A DNA stretch of 64,000 nucleotides, taken from JBNAGF01 sp049801055 (lineage in GTDB: Bacteria; Pseudomonadota; Alphaproteobacteria; Rhodobacterales; Rhodobacteraceae). The stretch spans positions 1 to 64,000 of the forward strand of contig NZ_JBNAGF010000007.1 in the NCBI RefSeq assembly GCF_049801055.1, read 5' to 3'. The notes below the pieces were generated by a model. The model was not told where the DNA came from. It was given only the letters and a program-made list of their open reading frames with translations, and did not search any database. The translations under genes were made by a program, and so were the position numbers. How positions within the stretch are numbered: the first letter of the stretch is position 1; each line of letters opens with the position of its first letter. Shown here in pieces: positions 17,406 to 25,785 of the stretch.

Positions 17406-17711
17406 TTATGCGGGAAGGTCGCGCTCGAGCGGTGTCAGCGAGCCTTTGCGCTGACCGCCATCTGCCATGGTAGGCAATTCCATACCCTCGCAGGAGCCGG
17501 CATCCACCAAGGTCCAGGCGTTGCCCTGATAGTCAACTGTCGATGTGCCCGCGCAGGTTGTGCCGGGGCCAGCAGCGCAGTCATTTTCACCGGCCAGCGA
17601 AACACCATAGCATTTTTCCTTGGCTTGAGCAGTGGCCGTGGTCGTGGTGGCTGCGGTCAGGGCTGCGGCAACGGCGCCGGCAACGGCAAGAGTTTTGGCT
17701 GAGTGCGACAT
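17406..17711 (-). CDS. bufA1: DUF2282 bufferin precursor peptide, 101 aa
   Basis: The precursor of a ribosomally synthesised, post-translationally modified peptide. The N-terminus is a Sec-type signal (about 1-28, ending ATAQA), so the mature peptide should reach the periplasm. The core has four cysteines, Cys34, Cys45, Cys53 and Cys74, in the family contexts KCYGVSLAGENDC and GTTCAGTSTVDYQG. Characterised bufferins bind copper after two of the cysteines are oxidised. The tail from residue 77 is cysteine-free. The ATG at 17711 has AAAGGA upstream, which overlaps one arm of an inverted repeat (see the separate entry). It is the first gene of the operon. Confidence 0.9.
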   Translation of the reverse strand: MSHSAKTLAVAGAVAAALTAATTTTATAQAKEKCYGVSLAGENDCAAGPGTTCAGTSTVDYQGNAWTLVDAGSCEGMELPTMADGGQRKGSLTPLERDLPA

Positions 17712-17722
17712 CACGAATATCC

Positions 17723-17759
17723 TTTGTATGTTTGCGGAGTCGTTGTGGTGACATACAAA
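17723..17759 (-). promoter_or_regulatory. inverted repeat overlapping the bufA1 ribosome-binding site
   Basis: Perfect 9-bp arms TTTGTATGT and ACATACAAA (plus-strand 17723-17731 and 17751-17759) flank a 19-base spacer. In the transcript the second arm runs directly into AAAGGA, so a folded leader would bury part of the ribosome-binding site. It could equally be a double-stranded operator. Confidence 0.55.
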
Positions 17760-17931
17760 AGGTATCGCCTTGCGAGCAGCTCTTGAATTCACGAGCCCGT
17801 GTCTCACGAGCCCGTCAGCCACTGTTAGGGCGGTGGAGGACTGAAGCTATTGATTTTGTTTTGAATAATTTGAAGTGTTTCAATCCGGCCCAAACAGAGG
17901 GGCCGAATTGGAGGTTTGGACGCGTCGTTTG

Positions 17932-19923
17932 TTACAGAAGATCGGGCGCGGTTGCTGCGGTCCCGAGCTCTTTTGTTACAATGTCGAGTTCCTGCACAGA
18001 CGTCTGTTTTTCACCCAGACGGCGAACAGATACCGTGCGCTCTTCGACTTCGCGATTTCCAACTGCGAGGATCACCGGAACCTTCCCGACTGAATGTTCG
18101 CGGACCTTGTAGTTGATCTTTTCGTTGCGAATGTCGGCCTCGGCTCGCACTCCGGCGGCTTGCAACTCTGCGACGACCTCGTGCACATAGTCGTCCGCTT
18201 CCGAGGTGATCGACGCAACAACGACCTGGCGCGGGGCGAGCCAGAACGGCAGCTTGCCTTCCCAGTTCTCGATCAGGATGCCGATAAAGCGTTCGAACGA
18301 GCCCAGGCAGGCGCGGTGCAGCATGTATGGGCGGTGCCGGTCGCCATCGGCGGCGACATAGCTGGCGCCGAGCCGTTCGGGCAGGTTCGGGTCAACCTGG
18401 AAGGTGCCGCATTGCCAAACCCGGCCGATTGCATCCGTGAGGTAGAAATCCAGCTTGGGGCCGTAGAACGCGCCGTCGCCCGGTTCCAGCGTGTAGTCGC
18501 GACCGACGGCCTTGATGGCCTTTTCCAGCGCGCCTTCGACATAGTCCCAGCTTTCGTCCGTGCCGACGCGTTTTTCGGGGCGGGTGGCGAATTTGATCTC
18601 GAATTCGGGAAAGCCCAATTCGCGGTAGACATCGGCGAGGAAGTCGATGAAGCGGGCGCATTCCTCCTGGATCTGTTCTTCGGTGCAGAAGATATGCGCA
18701 TCATCCTGGGTGAACCCGCGCACCCGCATGATACCGTGCAGTGCGCCGGAGGGTTCAAACCGGGCGCAGGAGCCGAACTCGGCCAGCCGCAGCGGCAGGT
18801 CGCGGTAAGATTTGAGCCCCTGGTTGAACACCTGCACATGGCAGGGGCAATTCATCGGCTTCAATGCGTTGATCCGTGTTTCGGCGCGGTTCTTCGCGCT
18901 GGCGTCGTCATGCTCGCCATCGCGGCTTTCATCCACCTCGACGAGAAACATGTGGTGCTGGTACTTGTCCCAGTGGCCGGATTTTTCCCACAGTTTGCGG
19001 TCGACGACCTGAGGCGTGTTGATCTCGCGGTAGCCGCCAGCGCGCTGTTTGCGGCGCATGTAGTCCTGCAGCTGGGTGTAGACGGTCCAGCCGTTCGGGT
19101 GCCAGAAGACCTGGCCGGGGGCCTCTTCCTGCATGTGAAACAGGTCCATTTCGCGTCCCAGCTTGCGGTGGTCGCGCTTGGCAGCCTCTTCGAGCATGTG
19201 CAGATGCGCCTTAAGCTTTTCCTTACCGGTGAACGCAACACCATAGATTCGCTGCAGCATGGCGCGGCTGGAGTCGCCACGCCAATAGGCGCCGGCAATC
19301 GACATCAGCTTGAACGCATCGCCGGGCAGCTGGCCGGTGTGCTGTAGATGCGGGCCGCGGCAGAGATCCTGCCAGTGGCCGTGCCAATACATGCGCAGCG
19401 GTTCATCGCCGGGGATCGATTCGATCAGCTCAACCTTGTAGGGTTCATTGTTGGCTTCGTAAAAGGCGATAGCGCGTTCACGGTCCCAGATCTCGGTGGT
19501 AACGGGATCGCGCTTGTTGATGATTTCCTTCATCTTTTTCTCGATCAGGCCGAGATCCTCGGGTGTGAAGGGCTCTTCCCGGTCAAAATCGTAATACCAG
19601 CCGTTTTCTACGACGGGGCCGATGGTGACCTTGGTGGCGGGCCAGATCTCCTGCACCGCGCGGGCCATAACATGAGCAAGGTCGTGGCGGATCAGCTCGT
19701 TGGCCTGTTCCTCGTCCTTCATGGTGTGGATGGCGATCTGGGCGTCGCTGTCGATCGGCCATTGCAGATCCCAGTGCTTGCCGTTCACCGTGGCGCTGAT
19801 TGCCTTTTTGGCCAGCGAGTTTGAGATGTCGGCGGCAATCTGCGCGGGCGTGATGCCTGCGTCATAGGATCGTGCATTGCCATCGGGGAAGGTAAGAGAG
19901 ACTTGTTTTGAGTCCAAAGCCAT
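17932..19923 (-). CDS. thrS: threonyl-tRNA synthetase, 663 aa
   Basis: Charges tRNA-Thr in the cytosol. The N-terminal TGS-type domain covers about 1-65, the editing domain has HDLAHVMARAVQE (His pair near 80-90), and the class II catalytic core contains LKPMNCPCH, whose Cys and His bind the catalytic zinc. Motif 3 is seen in HRACLGSFERFIGILIE, and the anticodon-binding domain occupies about the last 100 residues. I chose the ATG at 19923 because GAGGAGAG lies just upstream; ten extra in-frame residues before it are not family sequence. It is a stand-alone gene. Confidence 0.97.
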   Translation of the reverse strand: MALDSKQVSLTFPDGNARSYDAGITPAQIAADISNSLAKKAISATVNGKHWDLQWPIDSDAQIAIHTMKDEEQANELIRHDLAHVMARAVQEIWPATKVTIGPVVENGWYYDFDREEPFTPEDLGLIEKKMKEIINKRDPVTTEIWDRERAIAFYEANNEPYKVELIESIPGDEPLRMYWHGHWQDLCRGPHLQHTGQLPGDAFKLMSIAGAYWRGDSSRAMLQRIYGVAFTGKEKLKAHLHMLEEAAKRDHRKLGREMDLFHMQEEAPGQVFWHPNGWTVYTQLQDYMRRKQRAGGYREINTPQVVDRKLWEKSGHWDKYQHHMFLVEVDESRDGEHDDASAKNRAETRINALKPMNCPCHVQVFNQGLKSYRDLPLRLAEFGSCARFEPSGALHGIMRVRGFTQDDAHIFCTEEQIQEECARFIDFLADVYRELGFPEFEIKFATRPEKRVGTDESWDYVEGALEKAIKAVGRDYTLEPGDGAFYGPKLDFYLTDAIGRVWQCGTFQVDPNLPERLGASYVAADGDRHRPYMLHRACLGSFERFIGILIENWEGKLPFWLAPRQVVVASITSEADDYVHEVVAELQAAGVRAEADIRNEKINYKVREHSVGKVPVILAVGNREVEERTVSVRRLGEKQTSVQELDIVTKELGTAATAPDLL

Positions 19924-20179
19924 GTCGGCTCTCCTCGTCGGTTTGGCGCCCACTGAACGCCCGGTTGCGGGTTATGTTGCAGCGCCCGTTTGGCAGTTGA
20001 AAACTATGCTGTCAAGCATTGTGCGTGATCCCATTCTTGGCTGCAGATCACTCATTCATCCGGGTTTTCTGCGGCTGCGTTTGTCGGACCAATGTAAAAC
20101 AGTCAATGGCAACACTGCGACATTGCGGTGGGCCGTGGCGGCTTGCATGATGTGAGTGCAAGCAAATGGGGGAGTCGTC

Positions 20180-20926
20180 GTGGCAGCGGAAATTCTGGAG
20201 ACATCACAGGGGCGGCGGCTGGCCTATAACAAGAGCGAGGGGCGAGGCCCGACCGTGGTTTTCCTTGGTGGTCTCAAGTCGGATATGGAAGGCACCAAGG
20301 CGGTGCATCTTGAAGCTTGGTGTCGGCAACGTGGGCAATCCTACTTGCGGTTCGATTACTCCGGGCATGGTGAAAGCTCGGGCAATTTCGAAGAAGGGTG
20401 CATCGGGGATTGGCACGAAGACACGATTGCCGCCGTGACCCAATTGACCGATGGGCCATTGCTGATCGTCGGATCCTCGATGGGAGGGTGGCAGGCCCTG
20501 CTGCTTGCCCGCGCCCTGCCGGAACGTATCGTGGGAATGGTCACTGTCGCCGCGGCCCCGGATTTCACCGAGGACGGATGGTGGGCCGGGTTTTCTGATG
20601 ATCAGAAAGAAGCCCTGAACGCGACCGGTCGGGTCGAGTTGCCCTCGGACTATATGGAGCCCTATGTCGTCACGCGGCGAATGATCGAGGACGGCAGAAA
20701 GCGTTTGGTTTTGCGGGCTCCGCTATCTTTGCCGTTCCCCGTGCGTTGTCTGCAAGGCACGGCTGATACCGCTGTCTCGACTGAGACGGCGTTGCGTTTG
20801 CTGGATCACGCGGGCTGCGACGACATGCGCTTACTTCTGGTCAAGGATGCCGATCACCGATTTTCCGACGGACTTTGCCTTGGATTGATGGAGGACGCCA
20901 TTCGGAGCGTCATGGGTGAAGGTTGA
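20180..20926 (+). CDS. alpha/beta hydrolase, ABHD10-like, 248 aa
   Basis: A serine hydrolase resembling the ABHD10 group (thioesterase or acyl-glucuronide esterase in eukaryotes). The nucleophile elbow is VGSSMGGW with Ser near residue 100, the acid is near 195 (QGTADTAV), and the His is in DADHRFSDG near 224. FDYSGHGESSG is the typical oxyanion-side loop. I prefer the GTG at 20180, six bases after GGGGGAG; an upstream GTG at 20156 lacks such a site. The stop overlaps the next hydrolase's start by one base (TGATG), so the pair is coupled. The physiological substrate is unknown. Confidence 0.83.
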   Translation: MAAEILETSQGRRLAYNKSEGRGPTVVFLGGLKSDMEGTKAVHLEAWCRQRGQSYLRFDYSGHGESSGNFEEGCIGDWHEDTIAAVTQLTDGPLLIVGSSMGGWQALLLARALPERIVGMVTVAAAPDFTEDGWWAGFSDDQKEALNATGRVELPSDYMEPYVVTRRMIEDGRKRLVLRAPLSLPFPVRCLQGTADTAVSTETALRLLDHAGCDDMRLLLVKDADHRFSDGLCLGLMEDAIRSVMGEG

Positions 20927-21918
20927 TGCGCGCTTTCGGCAAGCTTTTAGGCAGGATCCTGATGTTACTTGCCGCAGTTGGTGGATTGCTGTGGTGGTTC
21001 GGCCCTTATGAAGATGTCGACCTGTCGCCGGAATTTGACCATCGCCGATTTGGGGAAGGTGTCCAAGTTTACTTCGAATCCGTCGAGAGCGCCTATGCCA
21101 AGCTGGTACCGGGCGTCGAGAAAAGGGTCATTTGGCAAGACGGTTTCAAAGAACAACGCACACCGTATTCCGTCGTTTATTTGCACGGGTTTTCCGCTAG
21201 TTCTGAAGAAATCCGGCCGGTCCCGGACAGGATTGCCGAAGCGCTTGGTGCCAATCTGGTTTATGCAAGACTTGAGGGGCACGGGCTGGATGGCGATGCT
21301 TTGGCCTCAGCCACCGCATCCGGCTGGATGCGCGACACAGCCGAAACATTGGCAGCCGGGCGAGCGGTCGGAGAGAAGCTGGTCGTGATCTCGACATCGA
21401 CGGGCGGAACCCTGGCAGCCGCGGCGGCCTTGCACCCTGAATTGTCCCGAGATGTGGCCGCGCTGATATTTGTATCGCCGAATTTCGGGGTAAATGACCC
21501 GAATGCATGGGTGTTGACCCTGCCGGCTGCCCGTCACTGGTTGCCGATGGTACTTGGTGGCGAGCGGACGTTTGAGGCGGCAAACGAAGCGCAGGCAACT
21601 TATTGGACCAATGCCTATTCCTGGTCTGCGCTTGCCCCAATGGCCGCGCTGGTCAAGGCAGTGGTCGCGCTTGATTTTCGCCAAGCGGGTATCCCGGCAT
21701 TGTTTCGGATCTCTGATTCCGACACGGTCGTGCGACCTGATCTCACCCACCACATCGCCGGGCTCTGGGGAGCCGACGCAACCGTGCACGTTGTTGAAAT
21801 GGGTGAGGGCGATGATCCATCCTCTCACGTGATAGCGGGGGACATCATGTCACCGGGGCAAACGGACATCGCAGTCAAGGATATGTTGATGTGGTTGGCG
21901 CAGATCGGAGTTCAATGA
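20926..21918 (+). CDS. membrane-anchored alpha/beta hydrolase, 330 aa
   Basis: The N-terminus is a short basic stretch and one hydrophobic segment (about 9-23, ILMLLAAVGGLLWWF), so the enzyme is probably anchored with its domain on the periplasmic side. The catalytic Ser lies in VVISTSTGGTLAAAA, near residue 160, a variant of GxSxG with Thr at the first position. VYLHGFSASSEE is the oxyanion-hole loop. The acid (SDSDTVV) and a His (DPSSHVI) follow near the C-terminus. The start ATG at 20926 shares its first base with the previous stop. The following VOC gene overlaps by four bases, so three genes form one unit. Confidence 0.8.
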   Translation: MRAFGKLLGRILMLLAAVGGLLWWFGPYEDVDLSPEFDHRRFGEGVQVYFESVESAYAKLVPGVEKRVIWQDGFKEQRTPYSVVYLHGFSASSEEIRPVPDRIAEALGANLVYARLEGHGLDGDALASATASGWMRDTAETLAAGRAVGEKLVVISTSTGGTLAAAAALHPELSRDVAALIFVSPNFGVNDPNAWVLTLPAARHWLPMVLGGERTFEAANEAQATYWTNAYSWSALAPMAALVKAVVALDFRQAGIPALFRISDSDTVVRPDLTHHIAGLWGADATVHVVEMGEGDDPSSHVIAGDIMSPGQTDIAVKDMLMWLAQIGVQ

Positions 21919-22346
21919 TGGAACAGAGGGTCAGCCTGATCACGATCGGGGTATCCGATATGGACCGCGCCGCAGCATTCTACGAGAAAATGGGCTGGCA
22001 ACGTGTCCAAAGTCCTGACGACGTCATTGCTTTTGATCTGATCGGGCAGACACTGGGGCTGTATCCGCTTGACCGGCTGGCGGATGAAATGGGCCTTACA
22101 GCAGGTGATCTGGGGCAGGGCGCGCTCACGCTGAGCCATAATTGTCATTCCGAAGAAGACGTACGCACTATTCTGGAAGACGCCAGATCGGCCGGGGCAG
22201 ATATACTGAAAGAAGCTCAACCGGTGTTCTGGGGCGGCTTTCACGGCTATTTCCGCGCTCCTGGTAACACCATTTGGGAGGTTGCGTATAACCCGTTTTC
22301 GATGCTGGGGCCGACAGGTGAATTTCGGTGGAATGGTTATGGGTAA
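21915..22346 (+). CDS. VOC superfamily protein (glyoxalase/bleomycin-resistance fold), 143 aa
   Basis: A small metal-binding or resistance-type VOC protein. LITIGVSDMDRAAAFYEKMG near the N-terminus is the first beta-alpha unit and WGGFHGYFRAPGNTIWEVAYN near 115-135 is the last. The candidate ligands include the Glu of WEVAYN. Its first His ligand is replaced by Thr in LITIGV, so it may not be a metalloenzyme. It overlaps the hydrolase stop by ATGA. Its substrate is unknown. Confidence 0.8.
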   Translation: MMEQRVSLITIGVSDMDRAAAFYEKMGWQRVQSPDDVIAFDLIGQTLGLYPLDRLADEMGLTAGDLGQGALTLSHNCHSEEDVRTILEDARSAGADILKEAQPVFWGGFHGYFRAPGNTIWEVAYNPFSMLGPTGEFRWNGYG

Positions 22347-22370
22347 CCACACCCAAAAGAGAGGCCGGTA

Positions 22371-23003
22371 ATGCGTCGACCGGGCAGCATGTGGAGCCTG
22401 GAAACACTAGGGCGGGTGCGTCTTTCCCGGCATTTTTTCATGCGCGACTTTCTTTACTCCGAGATCGGCAACTTTCACGCACAACAGAACATTCCGGATG
22501 TTCCTGATCTGGCATTGGAAACCGGACGGGCGCTGTGTGAGACCCTGCTGGATCCTTTGGAGGAGACCTTCGGCCGTGTTGCAGTTAGATCCGGATACAG
22601 ATCACCTTCTCTGAACCGATTTGGAAACGAGAGAAAGCTGAACTGCGCCCGAAACGACAATCCTTTGGAATGTCACATCTGGGACCGCGGAACAGGCGAT
22701 GACAGGATCGCGGGGGCATCCATCGTCATCCCGTGGTTTGCCGACCGATATACACAAGGCCGGGACTGGCGTGATCTGGCCTGGTGGATGCACGATCATC
22801 TGAATTACTCCGAAATCTGGTTCTTTCCCAAGCTTTGCGCGTTCAACCTCGTCTGGCGCCCGCACCCGTTGCGGCGGATAGACAGCTATATTGCACCGCG
22901 TGGCACATTGCTGGCGAGCGGTGCCGAACCCAGCGAAAACCGCGCCCGGCGACAGGCGCGATACGCAGATTTTCCACCATTTCGCGGAATATCTTATCCG
23001 TGA
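22371..23003 (+). CDS. uncharacterised protein, weakly peptidase M15-like, 210 aa
   Basis: I do not firmly recognise the family. The region VRSGYRSPSLNRFGN near residue 73 and ECHIWDRGTGDDRIAGAS near 100-117 resemble the substrate and metal motifs (SxHxxGxAxD) of M15 D-Ala-D-Ala peptidases, but the exact motif is not preserved. HFFMRDFLYSEIGNFHAQQN near 20 resembles the family's N-terminal helix. There is no signal peptide, which argues against a periplasmic wall enzyme. The ATG at 22371 follows GAGAGG. It lies 24 bases after the VOC gene. A cytosolic relative or phage-derived domain is possible. Confidence 0.6.
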   Translation: MRRPGSMWSLETLGRVRLSRHFFMRDFLYSEIGNFHAQQNIPDVPDLALETGRALCETLLDPLEETFGRVAVRSGYRSPSLNRFGNERKLNCARNDNPLECHIWDRGTGDDRIAGASIVIPWFADRYTQGRDWRDLAWWMHDHLNYSEIWFFPKLCAFNLVWRPHPLRRIDSYIAPRGTLLASGAEPSENRARRQARYADFPPFRGISYP

Positions 23004-23109
23004 CGTTTCACTTGCATGAATGCGGTTTCATGCTCAATCTCCAGAAAAACCCCAATCTGGCGTCGAGTGTGACTTTCCCTTCGATAGAACCAGCGCAAGG
23101 AGCAGTTTT

Positions 23110-23820
23110 ATGATTGAACCTCTGGTCATGTTGCCGGGCATGATGTGCGACGCACGGGTGTTTCAGCATCAGTTCATCGAATTGTCACAGGACCGCGCTG
23201 TCACCGTGGCCCCGATCACGCAGGGGGAGCGGATCGAAGAGATCGCCTCGGGACTTTTGGATCAGTTGCCGCCGCGCTTTGCTCTGGCAGGGCTGAGCAT
23301 GGGTGGTATCGTGGCGATGGAACTGGTTCGACGCGCACCGGATCGGGTTACCCGGTTGTGTCTGATGGATACAACGCCGCTTCCGGAAACGCCGCAGGTT
23401 GCCTCGATGCGGGAACCGCTGATTGTTCGGGCGCGGGTTGGAAACTTCGAAGACGTGATACGAGAGACACTGAAGCCGGAATACCTTGCTCCGGGCCCTC
23501 AGCGGTTGGACGTGCTCGACAGGGTAGTCGAGATGGGTATCGCATTGGGGCCGGAAATTTATGTCCGCCAGAGCCGCGCCTTGCAACGCCGCCCGGATTT
23601 GCAAATCGGGTTGCATCGGGTAAAGGTGCCGACATTGATCCTGTGCGGGGCGTACGATGGCATGTGCCCGCCACAACGCCATAAGGTGATGGCAGATCTC
23701 ATCACCGGTGCAGAGCTTCTGGTTCTGGAAGGGTCGGGGCATCTGCCTACACTAGAGCAACCCGAAGCCGTGACCGATGCCATGCGTCGCTGGCTGGATC
23801 AGGACCGACCCGAAGGATAA
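23110..23820 (+). CDS. alpha/beta hydrolase, 236 aa
   Basis: A soluble serine hydrolase of the MhpC-like kind. The nucleophile Ser62 lies in LAGLSMGGIV, the acid is near CGAYDGMCPPQ (about 178-188), and the His is in GSGHLPTLEQP near 210. VMLPGMMCDARVF near the start is the oxyanion-hole loop, with GMM in place of the more common HGF. AAGGAG at 23097-23102 and seven bases of spacing support the ATG at 23110. It ends overlapping the convergent GFA-like gene by 22 bases. The substrate cannot be predicted. Confidence 0.83.
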   Translation: MIEPLVMLPGMMCDARVFQHQFIELSQDRAVTVAPITQGERIEEIASGLLDQLPPRFALAGLSMGGIVAMELVRRAPDRVTRLCLMDTTPLPETPQVASMREPLIVRARVGNFEDVIRETLKPEYLAPGPQRLDVLDRVVEMGIALGPEIYVRQSRALQRRPDLQIGLHRVKVPTLILCGAYDGMCPPQRHKVMADLITGAELLVLEGSGHLPTLEQPEAVTDAMRRWLDQDRPEG

Positions 23821-24395
23821 AGCGCCGCTCGCTCGGCCTTGGTCAGTTGATAGACGTCAGCTACTGGTGCTCCACCCGGGTCAAAAAAAGGTGTCTGTTT
23901 CCAGCGTCCGGTTATGCGGTTCATCAGCATCTGTCCAAGAATGTCGCTGATCATGCGGCCCTTGCCTTCTGTTTTTCTGGTGCCGTCCGGTTGCGGAACC
24001 GACACGCGGATGACAATCGGTCCCAGTTTGTCCTGATCCTCAACACGTTTGGTGTGAAGCGTGGAAAACGCAAGTTTGGGGCTCGCCAGCGTATTGAACA
24101 GCGGAGCATTGCAGCAGTCGGCATACCAGCGCAGTGGTCCCTTGGGGGACAGCCGGAATACCGCCAGATGGTCCGCACCTTGGGTAAAGGTTACGGTATC
24201 GGGCGCAGTTTGGAAAAGGTCTGCCGGCTCTGTAGCGGGGTCGGGCCGGCCAAGATGAAGTTCAGCCGCCCGACAGTCGGGGCAATAGCAAACGACGTGA
24301 TTGCCGCGAACCGGAGAAAGCTCGCCGCGCACGGTTCCACAGTCACAGGAAAAGGCAAGCGGTGTGGTTGGCGCATTGCCATCCGCACCGCTCAT
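23799..24395 (-). CDS. GFA/CENP-V-like zinc-binding protein (DUF6151 type), 198 aa
   Basis: A protein with the cysteine pattern of glutathione-dependent formaldehyde-activating enzymes. CDCGTVRG (about 17-24) and CYCPDC (about 36-41) match the first two Cys clusters, and YADCCNAPLFN near 90 the third. The rest of the fold is beta-rich. Being so close to the PHA depolymerase gene (the ATG at 24395 is two bases after its stop) suggests co-transcription with phaZ. True formaldehyde-related activity is not established for this subgroup. Confidence 0.78.
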   Translation of the reverse strand: MSGADGNAPTTPLAFSCDCGTVRGELSPVRGNHVVCYCPDCRAAELHLGRPDPATEPADLFQTAPDTVTFTQGADHLAVFRLSPKGPLRWYADCCNAPLFNTLASPKLAFSTLHTKRVEDQDKLGPIVIRVSVPQPDGTRKTEGKGRMISDILGQMLMNRITGRWKQTPFFDPGGAPVADVYQLTKAERAALYPSGRS

Positions 24396-24397
24396 GA

Positions 24398-25675
24398 TCA
24401 AGCCGCCGTGGTCTTGCCGCGAACCGGCTTCAGCTTGGGCTGCCGCTTGCTGTTGGCGTTCATAAAGTCAATGACCAGCGGACGAATGTTGTCGCGCCAC
24501 GATCTGCCAGCAAAGATGCCGTAGTGGCCGGCTCCGGGCTCGAGGTGGTTGGCCTTTTTGCTGTCGGGAAGTCCGGTGCAGAGATCAAGCGCAGCGACGC
24601 ATTGTCCGGGTGCCGAGATATCGTCTTTTGCCCCTTCGACCGTTTTCACGGCGACGTCGGTAATCGCTCCGATATCGACTTTGTGTCCGGCAACAACAAA
24701 CTCGTTCCGGGCAATCTCGCGGTTCTTGAAGATCCGTTCGACAGTTGAAAGGTAGAATTCTGCCGGCATGTCCATGACAGCAAGATACTCGTCATAGAAC
24801 CGGTTGTGGGCATCGTGGTCCGAGGCCTCACCACGCATCACGCGTTGGATCTGATCCTGAAAGGCTGCTGAGTGGCGCTCGGCGTTCATCGACATGAACG
24901 ATGCCAGTTGCAGAAGGCCTGGATAGACCATGCGGCCGACGCCCTTATATTTGAACCCGACCCGCTGGATCATGGTTTCTTCCAATTGGCCCATCGTTAC
25001 ACGGCGTCCAAAGTCGGTCACTTCGGTGGGCGTCGCATCCGGATCGATCGGTCCTCCGATCAGTGTCAGTGACAGCGGCTGGGCCGCAGGGTCCTGCTCG
25101 GCCAGGTATGCGGTCGCAGCCAGGGTCAACGGCGCAGGTTGGCAGATAGCAACGACATGGGTGTCCGGGCCCATCTCGCGCATGAAATCGACCAGATAAA
25201 GTGTATAGTCCTCGACGTCGAACTTGCCTGCTGAAACCGGAATGTCGCGAGCATTGTGCCAGTCGGTGACATATACTTCGCAGTTGACCAGAAGGCTTTT
25301 GACGGTGGACCGCAGCAGCGTTGCGTAATGACCCGACATCGGCGCAACAAGCAGAACCTTGCGCGGCTGGGTCTTTCGTCCGCTTACCTTGAAGTGAAGC
25401 AGGTCGCCAAACGGGCGCTCCATCACGGTTTCGATATCGACCAGATGGTCCTTGCCATCTTCACAGGTGAATGTGCGAATGCCCCAGTCGGGCTTGACTG
25501 TCATGCGCTGAAAAGTGCGCTCGGTCACTTCACCCCATGCGGAAATCCAGTTGAATGCCGGGTTCGGCACCATGCTGAACAACGGGTACGACGCCATGGA
25601 CAGCGCAGTGGCACCCAACCATTGGTTGGTGTTGCGCATCGTTTCCATCAGATCGTACGTCATCATATAGCGCAT
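24398..25675 (-). CDS. phaZ: intracellular polyhydroxyalkanoate depolymerase PhaZ, 425 aa
   Basis: Degrades intracellular PHB granules to hydroxybutyrate oligomers or monomers. The nucleophile is Cys178 in VVAICQPAPLTLAA, the cysteine lipase-box variant of intracellular PhaZ. VAPMSGHYATLLR upstream is the oxyanion region, and TDWHNARDIPVSAG and EPGAGHYGIFAG (near the C-terminus, catalytic His) are typical of the family. The start at 25675 has GGAGAA eight bases before it. It is divergent from phaC, and a PhaR-type site lies in the intergenic region. Confidence 0.94.
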   Translation of the reverse strand: MRYMMTYDLMETMRNTNQWLGATALSMASYPLFSMVPNPAFNWISAWGEVTERTFQRMTVKPDWGIRTFTCEDGKDHLVDIETVMERPFGDLLHFKVSGRKTQPRKVLLVAPMSGHYATLLRSTVKSLLVNCEVYVTDWHNARDIPVSAGKFDVEDYTLYLVDFMREMGPDTHVVAICQPAPLTLAATAYLAEQDPAAQPLSLTLIGGPIDPDATPTEVTDFGRRVTMGQLEETMIQRVGFKYKGVGRMVYPGLLQLASFMSMNAERHSAAFQDQIQRVMRGEASDHDAHNRFYDEYLAVMDMPAEFYLSTVERIFKNREIARNEFVVAGHKVDIGAITDVAVKTVEGAKDDISAPGQCVAALDLCTGLPDSKKANHLEPGAGHYGIFAGRSWRDNIRPLVIDFMNANSKRQPKLKPVRGKTTAA

Positions 25676-25750
25676 AGAGTTCTCCAGATGTTACACCGGC
25701 AAAAACCGGACCATTCGTCGCTTTGACCCAACGGAAGCGACGGCGTTATT

Positions 25751-25761
25751 CTGCACAGCAG
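25751..25761. promoter_or_regulatory. PhaR-type operator upstream of phaC
   Basis: CTGC-ACA-GCAG, a perfect match to the CTGC-N3-GCAG recognition pattern established for PhaR of Paracoccus denitrificans, 25 bases before the phaC start and about 76 bases before phaZ. Confidence 0.65.
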
Positions 25762-25785
25762 CGAGACTAGGAGGCTTTTCTTAAT

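Noticed and set aside
18094..19347. 417-codon plus-strand open frame
   Set aside because: Complement of thrS without ribosome-binding site or recognisable domain.
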